From Rhodococcus sp. G-MC3 (GTDB lineage: Bacteria > Actinomycetota > Actinomycetes > Mycobacteriales > Mycobacteriaceae), in contig NZ_JASISW010000002.1 of assembly GCF_030063335.1 (NCBI RefSeq), positions 264,222 through 328,221 on the forward strand: a stretch of DNA of 64,000 nucleotides, written 5' to 3'. This document shows positions 55,301 to 62,283 of the stretch, one piece after another (positions within the stretch are counted from its first letter, which is position 1; the number at the start of each line of letters is the position of its first letter). The notes beneath the pieces were generated by a model. The model ran no database searches. It was not told the origin of the DNA and saw nothing but the letters and a program-made list of their open reading frames with translations. The position numbers were made by a program, and so were the translations under genes.

Positions 55301-56131
55301 GTGTCCGTGCATGGCCAGGTAGCCACCGAGCGCGATGACGCCGACGAGTCCGAGTTGCGGAATGGCCGCCATGGACGGTGCGAATCGGGAGTTGATCTTG
55401 GCGGCGCGCATCCGCTCGGCGAACAGAGTGCGGCCGAGTTTCTCCAGCAGGTCCACCGCGCGGGCCTCCTGGCCGAAGCCTTTGACGACGCGGACTCCGG
55501 TGACGGTCTCCTCGACGTGCTGCGCCAGGTCGGCGGCCCGTTGTTGAGCCGACCAGGTAGCCGCGTACAGCCTGGGCCTGACGCGGTAGACCACCATCGA
55601 CACCCCAGGAACTATGAGCAGTGCGACGATCGTCAGGAGCGGCGAAAGGTACGCCATCACGATGAGGGCGAGCACGAATTGCAGAAGCGCGCCTGCCGAC
55701 AGTGGCACCATGGCGAGCAGACCCTGGACGAGCTGAAGGTCGGTGATCGACCGCGACACGACCTGGCCGGTTCTGATTTCGTCCTGACGTCGTCCGTCGA
55801 GACGCTGCAGTGACCCCAGCAGTGCCAACCGGAGGTCGTGCTGAACGTCGATCGACAGGCGCCCGGCAAGAAGCCTTCGACCGAATTGACACCCGAACCG
55901 GACGATCCCGAGCGCGCCGATTGCGACGGCGACCGTGAGAATCTTGCCGTTCTCTCCCGCGCTCGCATCGTCGACGGCGATGCGCGTGAGCAGTGGAAAC
56001 GAAATATCGATGACGGCTGCTACGAGCGTGACCGTCAGGGCGCCGAGTGCAGTCTTGCGGTGAATCCAGCACTGAGCGACGAGGCGAGAAATCCACCCCG
56101 TCTCGCGGTTGTCGTTACCTTGTCTCACCAT
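52307..56131 (-). CDS. Fused double ABC exporter (TMD-NBD-TMD-NBD)
   Basis: One 1274-residue chain holds two complete half-exporters. Walker A GHAGSGKT is near residue 377 and GHTGAGKS near 1052; signatures are LTLSGGQRQRIALARAL and GLSAGQRQLIALARAE, with Walker B VLVLDDATSAVD (Asp in place of the catalytic Glu) and LLLLDEATATLD. So the first site is probably degenerate and the second is catalytic. A glycine run of eight near residue 630 is the linker between halves. Mycobacteria have the two halves as separate genes. Substrate unknown, possibly lipids or drugs. The ATG at 56131 is chosen; GTG 56137 is two codons upstream. Confidence 0.9.
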   Translation of the reverse strand: MVRQGNDNRETGWISRLVAQCWIHRKTALGALTVTLVAAVIDISFPLLTRIAVDDASAGENGKILTVAVAIGALGIVRFGCQFGRRLLAGRLSIDVQHDLRLALLGSLQRLDGRRQDEIRTGQVVSRSITDLQLVQGLLAMVPLSAGALLQFVLALIVMAYLSPLLTIVALLIVPGVSMVVYRVRPRLYAATWSAQQRAADLAQHVEETVTGVRVVKGFGQEARAVDLLEKLGRTLFAERMRAAKINSRFAPSMAAIPQLGLVGVIALGGYLAMHGHITVGTFLAFATYVATLSAVTRTLSSVVIMAQLSRAAVERVYAVVDTEPVVPEPHQPLHLPDGPLGLDFDSVVFGFEPTRDVLRSLDLSVAPGECIAIVGHAGSGKTALSLLLPRFYSPESGTVALTSDGRRFDVDRVSAQQLRGAVGLVFDEPFLFSDTIAANIALGRPDATSEEIERAAGLAEAAKFVEALPDGYDSIVGERGLTLSGGQRQRIALARALLTDPRVLVLDDATSAVDAATEAKIFDALRRLRDRTTVVLAHRRSTLTLADRVAVLDGGRIIDAGTVAELDERCPLFRQLLAGGDSDDTSTPDVLRVQDEPAPEPDEATLWPEETPQGVDSRKVSTAAPARAPGGGGGGGGGHIAGALGSTASTPQMSAAVDALPPATEDPQTSGPALRAADPNFRLSRLLAPVRALLIAVVVLLALDSLSSIAFPSIVRFAVDDGVSGGDSGALWTATGIGIALAVAGWFVIAATTTITARAGERVLFGLRVKSYAHIQRLGLDYYERELSGRIMTRMTTDVDALSAFIQTGASTAVVSLLTVLGIATALLVTDLSLGLVALAVVPPLIIATVVFRRISSAAYSTSRERISTVNADFQENIAGLRSAQAYRREEFAADRFAERADHYRVSRMRSQRAISVFFPFITLLSDLALAFVVFVGAHQVATGSTSAGTLIAFVLYLGLLFGPIQQLSQVFDGYQQARVGVSRIGDLLRTPSSIETASNSELVPIRDGHLRSDIELRNVGFRYAGADTDALTEVNLTVPHGTTVALVGHTGAGKSTVVKLLARFYDPTSGSVRVDGTDLRDYRLSEYRQRLGVVPQEAHLFTGDVASNIAFGKPDASRAEIEAAARAVGALDTIAALRGGMRQPVGERGQGLSAGQRQLIALARAELVDPDLLLLDEATATLDPATERKVLAASDAVLHKRTAVVVAHRLATAARADLIVVIDGGRIVETGTHDRLRAAGSFYAQLWDAAETPNGNNSIVQGVVSTEADSYS

Positions 56132-56168
56132 CACCACCGAACGCTAGTCCTCGGCACCGACACCAACG

Positions 56169-56930
56169 TCAGCTGATGTCGCGTTCGCGGGTACGAAGCC
56201 AGCCGGCGGCAACCAAGACTGCCGCCCACAACGAAAGGCCGACGGCCGCCAGTACCCACGACGTGACAACCCCGTCGTCGTTGATCTGGCCTGCTGCGAC
56301 GAGGGAGAAGGTCAGTGCCGATGGTGTGACGTGCCAGGCTCCGTCGATTCCGATGCCCGACAGGATCCCGATCGCGATCAACTCGCCGAAAGGGAACCAC
56401 GCGACGATGACGATCGACGGCCACGTCGGCGACCCGAACAGCAGCCCGAGCCCAGATCCGATGAGGGACCACAGGACAACCGCGAACAGACCCGATGCCA
56501 CCGATGCCATCGTCTCGCTGTCGAGCGAGAACGAGCCTGCGGTGAACAGCAGAAGGCACGTGAGGCTGCAGATCGCAACGATCAGTCCGTAGCCGAGCGA
56601 AAACAGCGCGGTAACGGCGATTTTTGCGGCGATCACGCGATCTCGACTCGATGCTGTGAGAAACGACGTCGTGATCGTGTCATGCCTGAACTCGGTTCCG
56701 GTGTTGACGGCCGAGAACACGGCAGCGAACAGCATCGAAAACATCAGAGCGACGAACAGTCCGACGACGGCGACTCCGTCGAGTTCGCCGGTCAGGTCTT
56801 CGGTTCCGTTCGCGACCGCCGAGGAAATAGCGCTCGCACAGATACCGACGAAAATCGGCGGTAGCGCGAGTGCCCACCAAAAGTTGAGGGTGGTGACTTT
56901 GCGGATCTCGGCGGTGAGCAGTGTTGTCAT
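56169..56930 (-). CDS. ABC-2-type exporter permease
   Basis: The 253-residue protein has six predicted helices and starts MTTLLTAEIRKVTTLNFWWALALPP, typical of ABC-2 permeases with an N-terminal amphipathic helix; SAVNTGTEFRHDTITTSFLTASSRDRVIAAK is the conserved cytoplasmic segment. Its ATG overlaps the stop of the ATPase gene (ATGA). Together they form a two-component exporter of unknown substrate. Confidence 0.83.
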   Translation of the reverse strand: MTTLLTAEIRKVTTLNFWWALALPPIFVGICASAISSAVANGTEDLTGELDGVAVVGLFVALMFSMLFAAVFSAVNTGTEFRHDTITTSFLTASSRDRVIAAKIAVTALFSLGYGLIVAICSLTCLLLFTAGSFSLDSETMASVASGLFAVVLWSLIGSGLGLLFGSPTWPSIVIVAWFPFGELIAIGILSGIGIDGAWHVTPSALTFSLVAAGQINDDGVVTSWVLAAVGLSLWAAVLVAAGWLRTRERDIS

Positions 56931-57955
56931 CGTCGTTCACCCTCCCAGTAGGACTGCGTCGGCGGTGGTCCGTATCCAGGTGGTGGTCCGTATCCAGGAG
57001 GCGGACCGTAACTCTGCGGCGGGAATTGTCCAGGAACCGGTGCGGCGTACTGGCCGGCCGTCATGGAGAGAAAGACCTGTTCGAGGTCGACGTGTTCGTA
57101 ACTCGTGCCGAACACCGTCAGCTCGCTTTCCTGTGCGATTCGGGTGATCGTGTCGGCGTTGCTCTCGGCGACACCGAGTCTGCCGTCGGGCAGCAGTTGG
57201 CTGTTGGTGATTCCATTCGATGCGAGTGCCAGCGCGAGGGCTGCAGGGTCGGATACCGCGACGAGCGTCCGGCTCGGCCGCGACGACCGCAGCTGCTCGA
57301 TGGTGCCCTGGTAGACAAGGGCGCCGCTACTGACGATGACGAGATTGTCCACGGTCGCTTCGACCTCACGGAGCAGGTGACTCGATATCAGTACGGTGCG
57401 GCCCCCGGCAGCGAACGATTTGAGGAAGTCGCGCAGCCACGCGATTCCTTCCGGGTCGAGGCCGTTGGCCGGTTCGTCGAGCACCAGGATCTCGGGGTCT
57501 CCCAGCAGTGCTGTCGCGAGCGCAAGGCGTTGACGCATGCCTAGCGAGAACTCGCCGACGTTGCGCTTGGCGGCGTCTGCCAGACCCACGACCCGCAGCA
57601 CCTCCTCGGCCAGGCTGTCGGCAACGCCGATCGCCGAGGTGAAGATTCGCAGGTGCCCGAGTGCGGTCCGTTTGGGGTGAAGACTCCGCGAGTCGAGAAC
57701 GGCACCGACGGTCCGTGCCGGATGTGTGAGGTTGGAGAACGGGGCGCCCGCGACGAGTGCGAGGCCCGCGGTCGGCTTCGCCAGCCCGAGCAACAGACGC
57801 AGAGTTGTGGTCTTGCCTGAGCCGTTCGGTCCGAGGAAGCCCGTGATCGACCCGCGCGGAACGGCGAATGTCAGATCTGACACGGCTCGAACCGTTCCGA
57901 AGGTCTTCGTCAGGCCGTGCGCTTCCAACGCGTTCATACCGAAGCCGTATGTCAT
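56927..57955 (-). CDS. ABC-2 exporter ATP-binding protein with GYGPPP repeat tail
   Basis: The 342-residue protein has Walker A GPNGSGKTTTLR, signature FSLGMRQRLALATALL, Walker B ILVLDEPANGLDPEGIAW and switch His in LISSHLLREVEAT. The family resembles bacitracin/antibiotic-type exporters. After the ATPase domain comes a C-terminal tail with three GYGPPP-like repeats, encoded by an 18-bp DNA repeat. GGGGGA ten bases before ATG 57955 fixes the start, although ATG 57937 is also in frame. The permease overlaps downstream. Confidence 0.87.
   Translation of the reverse strand: MTYGFGMNALEAHGLTKTFGTVRAVSDLTFAVPRGSITGFLGPNGSGKTTTLRLLLGLAKPTAGLALVAGAPFSNLTHPARTVGAVLDSRSLHPKRTALGHLRIFTSAIGVADSLAEEVLRVVGLADAAKRNVGEFSLGMRQRLALATALLGDPEILVLDEPANGLDPEGIAWLRDFLKSFAAGGRTVLISSHLLREVEATVDNLVIVSSGALVYQGTIEQLRSSRPSRTLVAVSDPAALALALASNGITNSQLLPDGRLGVAESNADTITRIAQESELTVFGTSYEHVDLEQVFLSMTAGQYAAPVPGQFPPQSYGPPPGYGPPPGYGPPPTQSYWEGERR
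56964..57017. repeat. 3 x 18-bp coding repeat
   Basis: GGTGGTCCGTATCCAGGT occurs twice in tandem, followed by a diverged third unit (GGAGGCGGACCGTAACTC). On the minus strand it encodes the proline-glycine-tyrosine tail of the ABC ATPase. Confidence 0.85.
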
Positions 57956-58062
57956 GCAGCGATTCCCCCGGGACGTCGACAAAAAGTACCGGACCGGATG
58001 AACCCCGGCCCGGTACGAGATTATGCCTGCGCAGGCTGTATCAGTCTCGGCGCCTGGCTGCG

Positions 58063-58114
58063 CTCAGTTCAGGAACCTGCCCTCAGTTCAGGAACCTGCC
58101 CTCAGTTCAGGAAC
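58063..58114. repeat. 19-bp tandem repeat, 2.7 copies, over a gene end
   Basis: CTCAGTTCAGGAACCTGCC occurs at 58063, 58082 and (first 14 bases) 58101. The third, partial copy encodes the last residues and stop of the LLM gene (FLN-stop); the first two are beyond the stop. This looks like a slippage duplication of the gene end. Confidence 0.9.
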
Positions 58115-58944
58115 GCTGCGGCGACTTCGCGGTAGGTGACCGAGGGATCGGCGTCGTCGGGCAGTGAATGCAGCGTGACGTGCGACGCACCGGCGTCGAT
58201 GTGCTGGCGTAGCCGAGCGGCGATGGCAGCGGCATCGCCGTGTGCGACGAGAGCGTCGATGAGCCTGTCGCTGCCACCGTCGCCGATTTCCTCGTCCGAG
58301 TATCCGAGTCGTTTCAGATTGTTCGTGTAGTTACGCAGATGCAGGTAGGGGTTGTTCACGGGCGGACGGCCGATCTCGCGTGCCTTTTGAGGGTCGGCTT
58401 CGAGTACCACCTTGTGTTCGGGTGCGAGCACCTTGCCGGGGCCGAGGATCTCACGTGCTTCTGCTGTGTGTTCCGGAGTCGTCAGGTAGGGGTGCGCGCC
58501 TGCCGTTCGGTCGGCGGACAATTTCAGCACCCTCGGGCCGAGTGCTGCGAGCACGCGTCTACCGACTGGGACGCCACCCTCGTCGAGCGCATCGAGGTAG
58601 GCGACCAGCGCGTCGTACGGTTTCTGGTATTCCTGAACGGCTTCCGGATGTCCTGCACCGATTCCGAGCACGAATCGTCCCGGATGTTTCTTCTCGATGC
58701 GGTGATAGGACTCGGCGATCTCGGGAGCTGCAGCCGACCAGATGTTGACGATGCCGGTCGCGACGACGACGGATTCGGTGGCGTCCAGAATCTCCTCCGA
58801 CGTTGTCAGATCGGCGGGAGGGGATCCACCGAGCCAGATCGTGCCGTAGCCGGCCGATTCGATAAGTCTGGCTAGTTCGGGCGCAATTCCCGAGTGGTGT
58901 CGCCAGATGCCGAGCGTGCCGAGGTCAGGTGTGTCGGTCGTCAT
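58102..58944 (-). CDS. LLM-class F420-dependent oxidoreductase
   Basis: The 280-residue TIM-barrel protein shows GTLGIWRHHSGIAPELARLIESAGYGTIWLG, LDATESVVVATGIVNIWSAAAPEIAESYHRIEKKHPGRFVLGIGAGHPE and LAALGPRVLKLSADRTAGAHPYL, the actinobacterial luciferase-like F420 family (TIGR03620 type). Substrate unknown. The ATG at 58944 gives MTTDTPDLG. It is separated from the EcsC gene by 19 bases. Confidence 0.85.
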   Translation of the reverse strand: MTTDTPDLGTLGIWRHHSGIAPELARLIESAGYGTIWLGGSPPADLTTSEEILDATESVVVATGIVNIWSAAAPEIAESYHRIEKKHPGRFVLGIGAGHPEAVQEYQKPYDALVAYLDALDEGGVPVGRRVLAALGPRVLKLSADRTAGAHPYLTTPEHTAEAREILGPGKVLAPEHKVVLEADPQKAREIGRPPVNNPYLHLRNYTNNLKRLGYSDEEIGDGGSDRLIDALVAHGDAAAIAARLRQHIDAGASHVTLHSLPDDADPSVTYREVAAAFLN

Positions 58945-58963
58945 GCTCGGGGTCAACGCCGGG

Positions 58964-59701
58964 TCATTGCTCGAGAATTCCATCGGCATCGGGTTCGATG
59001 ATCCTGGTTTCGGGCCAGGTTCTCGGTGCAGGCCCGAACGCATCACGCGCGTTGCGGATGACGCCCTTGCCGATCATGCGATTGCCTGCGCCGCCGATGA
59101 CCGCACCGATGCCCGCGGGGAGCAGTTTCCCGAACAACAGGGCGCTGCGCTTGGCCAAGTACTTCTGGACGAACTTCTTGACGAGGGACTTGTTCATCGT
59201 CGTCATCGCGCCGCCCGGAATCCGGGACGTGACGAGAGTGCCCCAGTTCTTGGCGGACGTTCCGACGGTTTTCTCCACGATCTGCATACCGGATTCGCCC
59301 AGGGCTACCGCGAGAACCAATGCGCGCCGCTGCTGATGGTCGTGCACCGGAATGCCGTGCACCGAAGCAACCGACAACGTCAGAAGGGCAGAGGACTCGA
59401 TGAAGAATGCCGTCTCGGCGCCGACTGCGGCAAGCGAGGCGACCGTTCCGATGGCCGGTACGGCTGCCGCGCCGCCGACAGCGCTGCCACTGCTGGTCAC
59501 GGCGAGAAGGAAGCGATTCTCAAGGCGTTCGATCAACTGCGCCGGGGTGTCTTTCGGGTGTGCCCGACGCATGTACGCGACGTATTTCTCGATGGCGGGT
59601 CCTTGAATGCGGCTGCCGTTGTCGAGGATGCTGACGAGTGCCTTCTCCAGACGCCCGCCTTCCTTGATGACGTCGACCTCATTGTCGTTCTTCTTGGCCA
59701 T
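58964..59701 (-). CDS. EcsC-family protein
   Basis: The 245-residue protein matches the EcsC family by its pattern: PAQLIERLENRFLLAVTSSGSAVGGAAAVPAIGTVASLAAVGAETAFFIESSALLTLSVA, followed by LFGKLLPAGIGAVIGGAGNRMIGKGVIRNARDAFG. Two or three Gly/Ala-rich segments may contact membrane. EcsC is named from the Bacillus ecs ABC operon, and function is unknown. It lies upstream of the LLM gene and divergent from the AraC gene (78 bases). Confidence 0.75.
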   Translation of the reverse strand: MAKKNDNEVDVIKEGGRLEKALVSILDNGSRIQGPAIEKYVAYMRRAHPKDTPAQLIERLENRFLLAVTSSGSAVGGAAAVPAIGTVASLAAVGAETAFFIESSALLTLSVASVHGIPVHDHQQRRALVLAVALGESGMQIVEKTVGTSAKNWGTLVTSRIPGGAMTTMNKSLVKKFVQKYLAKRSALLFGKLLPAGIGAVIGGAGNRMIGKGVIRNARDAFGPAPRTWPETRIIEPDADGILEQ

Positions 59702-59779
59702 CGGCGCTCCGATCCGTGTCCGTGCCGATTCCCGGCCATAGTGCTGGTACCCGTTCGCCTACGGTTCTACCCTGCGTAG

Positions 59780-60634
59780 ATGGCCGGTACCGATCGTGTG
59801 GGTCGATCCGAAGGCGCGCGGGCTCTACCTGCTGCGCGCTTGCGACCGTACCTGGCGTCGTACGACGGATACCGGATGGCCGGATTCGAAGCAGGCACAC
59901 ACATCGGAATGCCGAGCCCGAGGTTGACCGTCATTCTGGCGATCGACTCGAAGGTGGAGATAGTCAGTTCGCCGCGACAGGGTGCGTGCGCGTTCGAAAC
60001 TCTCGCCAGCGGGATCTCGGTAGCGCCGGTCACCATTGCGCACGACGGCAATCAGCACGGTATCCAGTTGTCTTTCACGCCCGCGGGCGCACGGGCGTTG
60101 TTCGGAATCCCTGCTGCGGCGCTCGGCGACTGGATGGTCGATCTCTCCGACGTGCTTCCCGACGCCAAGGAGCTGGTCGATCGCGTCGCCGATCGGTCGG
60201 ATTGGAACTCACGGTTCGATATCGTCGACGAGATTCTCTGCCGGTCTCTTCGCGAGCAGGATGTGGATCCACAGCTGTCGGAGGCGTGGAGCCGACTTGT
60301 CGACGCCGGTGGGTCGGCACGTGTCGGGGACGTAGCGCGTGAGGTCGGGTGGAGCCGTCGGCATCTGATCAACCGGTTCACCGCCGAGTTCGGGGTCACG
60401 CCGAAGGATTCCGCGAGAATCGCACGGTTCGACCGCTCGCATCAGCTTCTTCGGAGGATCGAGATGCCGCGGTTGTCGGATGTGGCGGCGCGCTGCGGCT
60501 ACTACGACCAGGCCCACATGGCTCGTGACTGGCGGGATCTGGCGGGGGCGTCGCCGTCGCGGTGGCGCCGTGAGGAGAAGTTCGCATTCGTCCAAGACGC
60601 GGACGAGGAGCCCGAGCACAATTCGGTGCCATGA
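59780..60634 (+). CDS. AraC-family transcriptional regulator
   Basis: The 284-residue protein has an N-terminal sensing domain with RLTVILAIDSKVEIV and a C-terminal AraC/XylS DNA-binding domain with two helix-turn-helix motifs: GDVAREVGWSRRHLINRFTAEFGVTPKDSARIARFDRS and LSDVAARCGYYDQAHMARDWRDLAGASPSRWR. Its stop overlaps the VOC gene start (ATGA at 60631), so the VOC protein is a probable partner or target. The ligand is unknown. Confidence 0.88.
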   Translation: MAGTDRVGRSEGARALPAARLRPYLASYDGYRMAGFEAGTHIGMPSPRLTVILAIDSKVEIVSSPRQGACAFETLASGISVAPVTIAHDGNQHGIQLSFTPAGARALFGIPAAALGDWMVDLSDVLPDAKELVDRVADRSDWNSRFDIVDEILCRSLREQDVDPQLSEAWSRLVDAGGSARVGDVAREVGWSRRHLINRFTAEFGVTPKDSARIARFDRSHQLLRRIEMPRLSDVAARCGYYDQAHMARDWRDLAGASPSRWRREEKFAFVQDADEEPEHNSVP

Positions 60635-61020
60635 CCACAACGAAAATCTGGCCCACACTCCGGTACGTCGACGCCCACGCCGCTATTCGATACCTCGTCG
60701 ACGTGCTCGGATTTACCGAGAAAGCTGCGTATGGCGACGGCGACCGCGTCGATCATGCCGAACTGCGCTGGCCCGAGGGTGGCGGAGTGATGCTGGGGAG
60801 CGCATCTCGTGACGACAGCGCAATCGACGATCTGCCTGCAGGCGTCGGGTCGATCTACATCGTCACCGACGATCCCGACGCCGTATATGCCCGCGTGACC
60901 GCTGCCGGGTGGCGCCTGACGCGGGAGATGCGCGAGGAGGACTACGGGAGCCGCGGCTTCACCTGCCGCGACCCGGAGGGCGTCCATTGGAGCCTGGGAA
61001 CCTACGCGGGAACCCCGTGA
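60631..61020 (+). CDS. VOC-superfamily (glyoxalase/bleomycin-resistance-like) protein
   Basis: The 129-residue protein has the VOC fold pattern LRYVDAHAAIRYLVDVLGFTEKAAYGDGDRVDHAELRWPEGGGVMLGS and ends YGSRGFTCRDPEGVHWSLGTY with the usual metal-ligand region (His/Glu near the end). It is PhnB/YP_-like and may be a dioxygenase, lyase or binding protein. Coupled to the AraC regulator by ATGA overlap. Confidence 0.82.
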   Translation: MTTTKIWPTLRYVDAHAAIRYLVDVLGFTEKAAYGDGDRVDHAELRWPEGGGVMLGSASRDDSAIDDLPAGVGSIYIVTDDPDAVYARVTAAGWRLTREMREEDYGSRGFTCRDPEGVHWSLGTYAGTP

Positions 61021-61062
61021 TGTGCGGGCACGGCCTCGTCCGGCTCGACCGTCTGCGGTGAT

Positions 61063-61740
61063 CTATGTGTCGACGTCGATCGAGACCTGTACGCCCCATT
61101 CCTGATAGCCCAGTCGTGCCGCGAGTCGTCGAGCGGTTCCGTTTTCGGAGCTCGTACGCCACTGCGGAATCATTCCCTCGTCGAACGCGTCGTTGGTAAC
61201 GAGGCGGCCGACGACCTGGGCATTTCCATGCCGCCGGGCGCCGGGTGCGGTCAGTACGCCTACATCCGCCAACACGCCTTCCCATTCGAGATACGCGGCG
61301 CAAGACAACGGTGCTGCGGAATCGGCTGGTCGGTCGTCGTCGAGCAAAGTGAACCAAGATCGCCTGCGGGTCAGATCCGCGACGGCGACCTCGTCGGGTG
61401 CGCACAGGGTTTCGAGGGCCAGCACGTGAGCCAGTTCGTGAGAGATCAGCGGGTCGTGCCGAGCGATGGTGGTACTGATGTCGCCCGCGAAATGCAGCAC
61501 AGAGTGATCATGGCCGGGACGCCCTCGCGCGGCGAGCTCTCCGTCGGTGTATTTGTTTGCCGATTCGACGCCCCGCTCGGGTCCGATCAGCACGCTGGAG
61601 TCGCCGAGACGCACGAATGTGACGGAGGTCTCATCTGGGGTGATGGCGATGTGCCGGGAACCCGGGCGCAACGCAGAGTCGTCGAGGCCGAGGCGCCTGG
61701 ACCACGCCAGGCGAATGATGTCGTGATGATGGGAATCCAC
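61063..61740 (-). CDS. GNAT-like acetyltransferase-fold protein
   Basis: The 225-residue protein ends with a GNAT-like segment: WEGVLADVGVLTAPGARRHGNAQVVGRLVTNDAFDEGMIPQWRTSSENGTARRLAARLGYQEWGVQVSIDVD. The RRHGNA stretch stands where the acetyl-CoA loop Q/R-x-x-G-x-G/A lies, and the final AARLGY is the usual helix. The first half lacks a recognisable domain. Function not assigned. Confidence 0.6.
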   Translation of the reverse strand: MDSHHHDIIRLAWSRRLGLDDSALRPGSRHIAITPDETSVTFVRLGDSSVLIGPERGVESANKYTDGELAARGRPGHDHSVLHFAGDISTTIARHDPLISHELAHVLALETLCAPDEVAVADLTRRRSWFTLLDDDRPADSAAPLSCAAYLEWEGVLADVGVLTAPGARRHGNAQVVGRLVTNDAFDEGMIPQWRTSSENGTARRLAARLGYQEWGVQVSIDVDT

Positions 61741-61888
61741 CGTGACAAGGCTATAACGAGCCCTCTGAAACCAAGCTTTTGGACTTTTTTCGCCCCGGTG
61801 TTTCGCTGAGGCGTGATCAATGGCAGTATCGCTTTTGAGATTAGAGCTTCGACGTGAAGATCTAGCTCGCTTACAGAAGGTTTACAGT

Positions 61889-62092
61889 ATGACGCAGGGC
61901 AGTGTTAAGTGGTTCAACGGCGAAAAGGGCTTCGGCTTCATCGAGCAGGACGGTGGCGGACCTGACGTGTTCGTTCATTACTCGGAGATCCAGGGAACTG
62001 GCTTCAAGTCGCTCGACGAAGGTCAGCGCGTGGAGTTCGAGGTCGGCCAGGGCCAGAAGGGCCCCCAGGCCACAGGCGTTCGCGCTATCTGA
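61889..62092 (+). CDS. cspA: Cold-shock domain protein
   Basis: The 67-residue protein has the cold-shock fold with RNP1 KGFGFIEQD and RNP2 VFVHYSEI; the start [17 protein letters not shown] is canonical. It binds single-stranded RNA/DNA. AGAAGG upstream of ATG 61889 supports the start. A 148-base leader lies between it and the divergent GNAT-like gene, with no other gene seen. A hairpin follows at 62157. Confidence 0.95.
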   Translation: MTQGSVKWFNGEKGFGFIEQDGGGPDVFVHYSEIQGTGFKSLDEGQRVEFEVGQGQKGPQATGVRAI

Positions 62093-62156
62093 TCCCCTCA
62101 AGGATCGCCACCCGAAATTGCTGACGGCTTGACGCTGTCTTCAGTTCAGGTACCAA

Positions 62157-62206
62157 CAAAGGCCGGATAGACGGAGAGCAATCTCCTGATATCCGGCCTT
62201 TGTGCT
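62157..62206 (+). terminator. Probable terminator after the cold-shock gene
   Basis: CAAAGGCCGGATA (62157-62169) and TATCCGGCCTTTG (62190-62202) form a perfect 13-bp stem with a 20-base loop, 64 bases after the stop. Only a short T-rich tail follows. Confidence 0.7.
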
Positions 62207-62283
62207 GTCTGCGGCTCCGACGCCCGTGCGTGCTGCGCTACCGACGTGGCCGGCCATCATTGAATCGATAGTGGGGGAGCCTT

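Noticed and set aside
54381..56096. A 571-codon minus-strand frame in another phase inside the ABC exporter
   Set aside because: The translated product is arginine-rich and without motifs, while the in-phase exporter has all ABC motifs.
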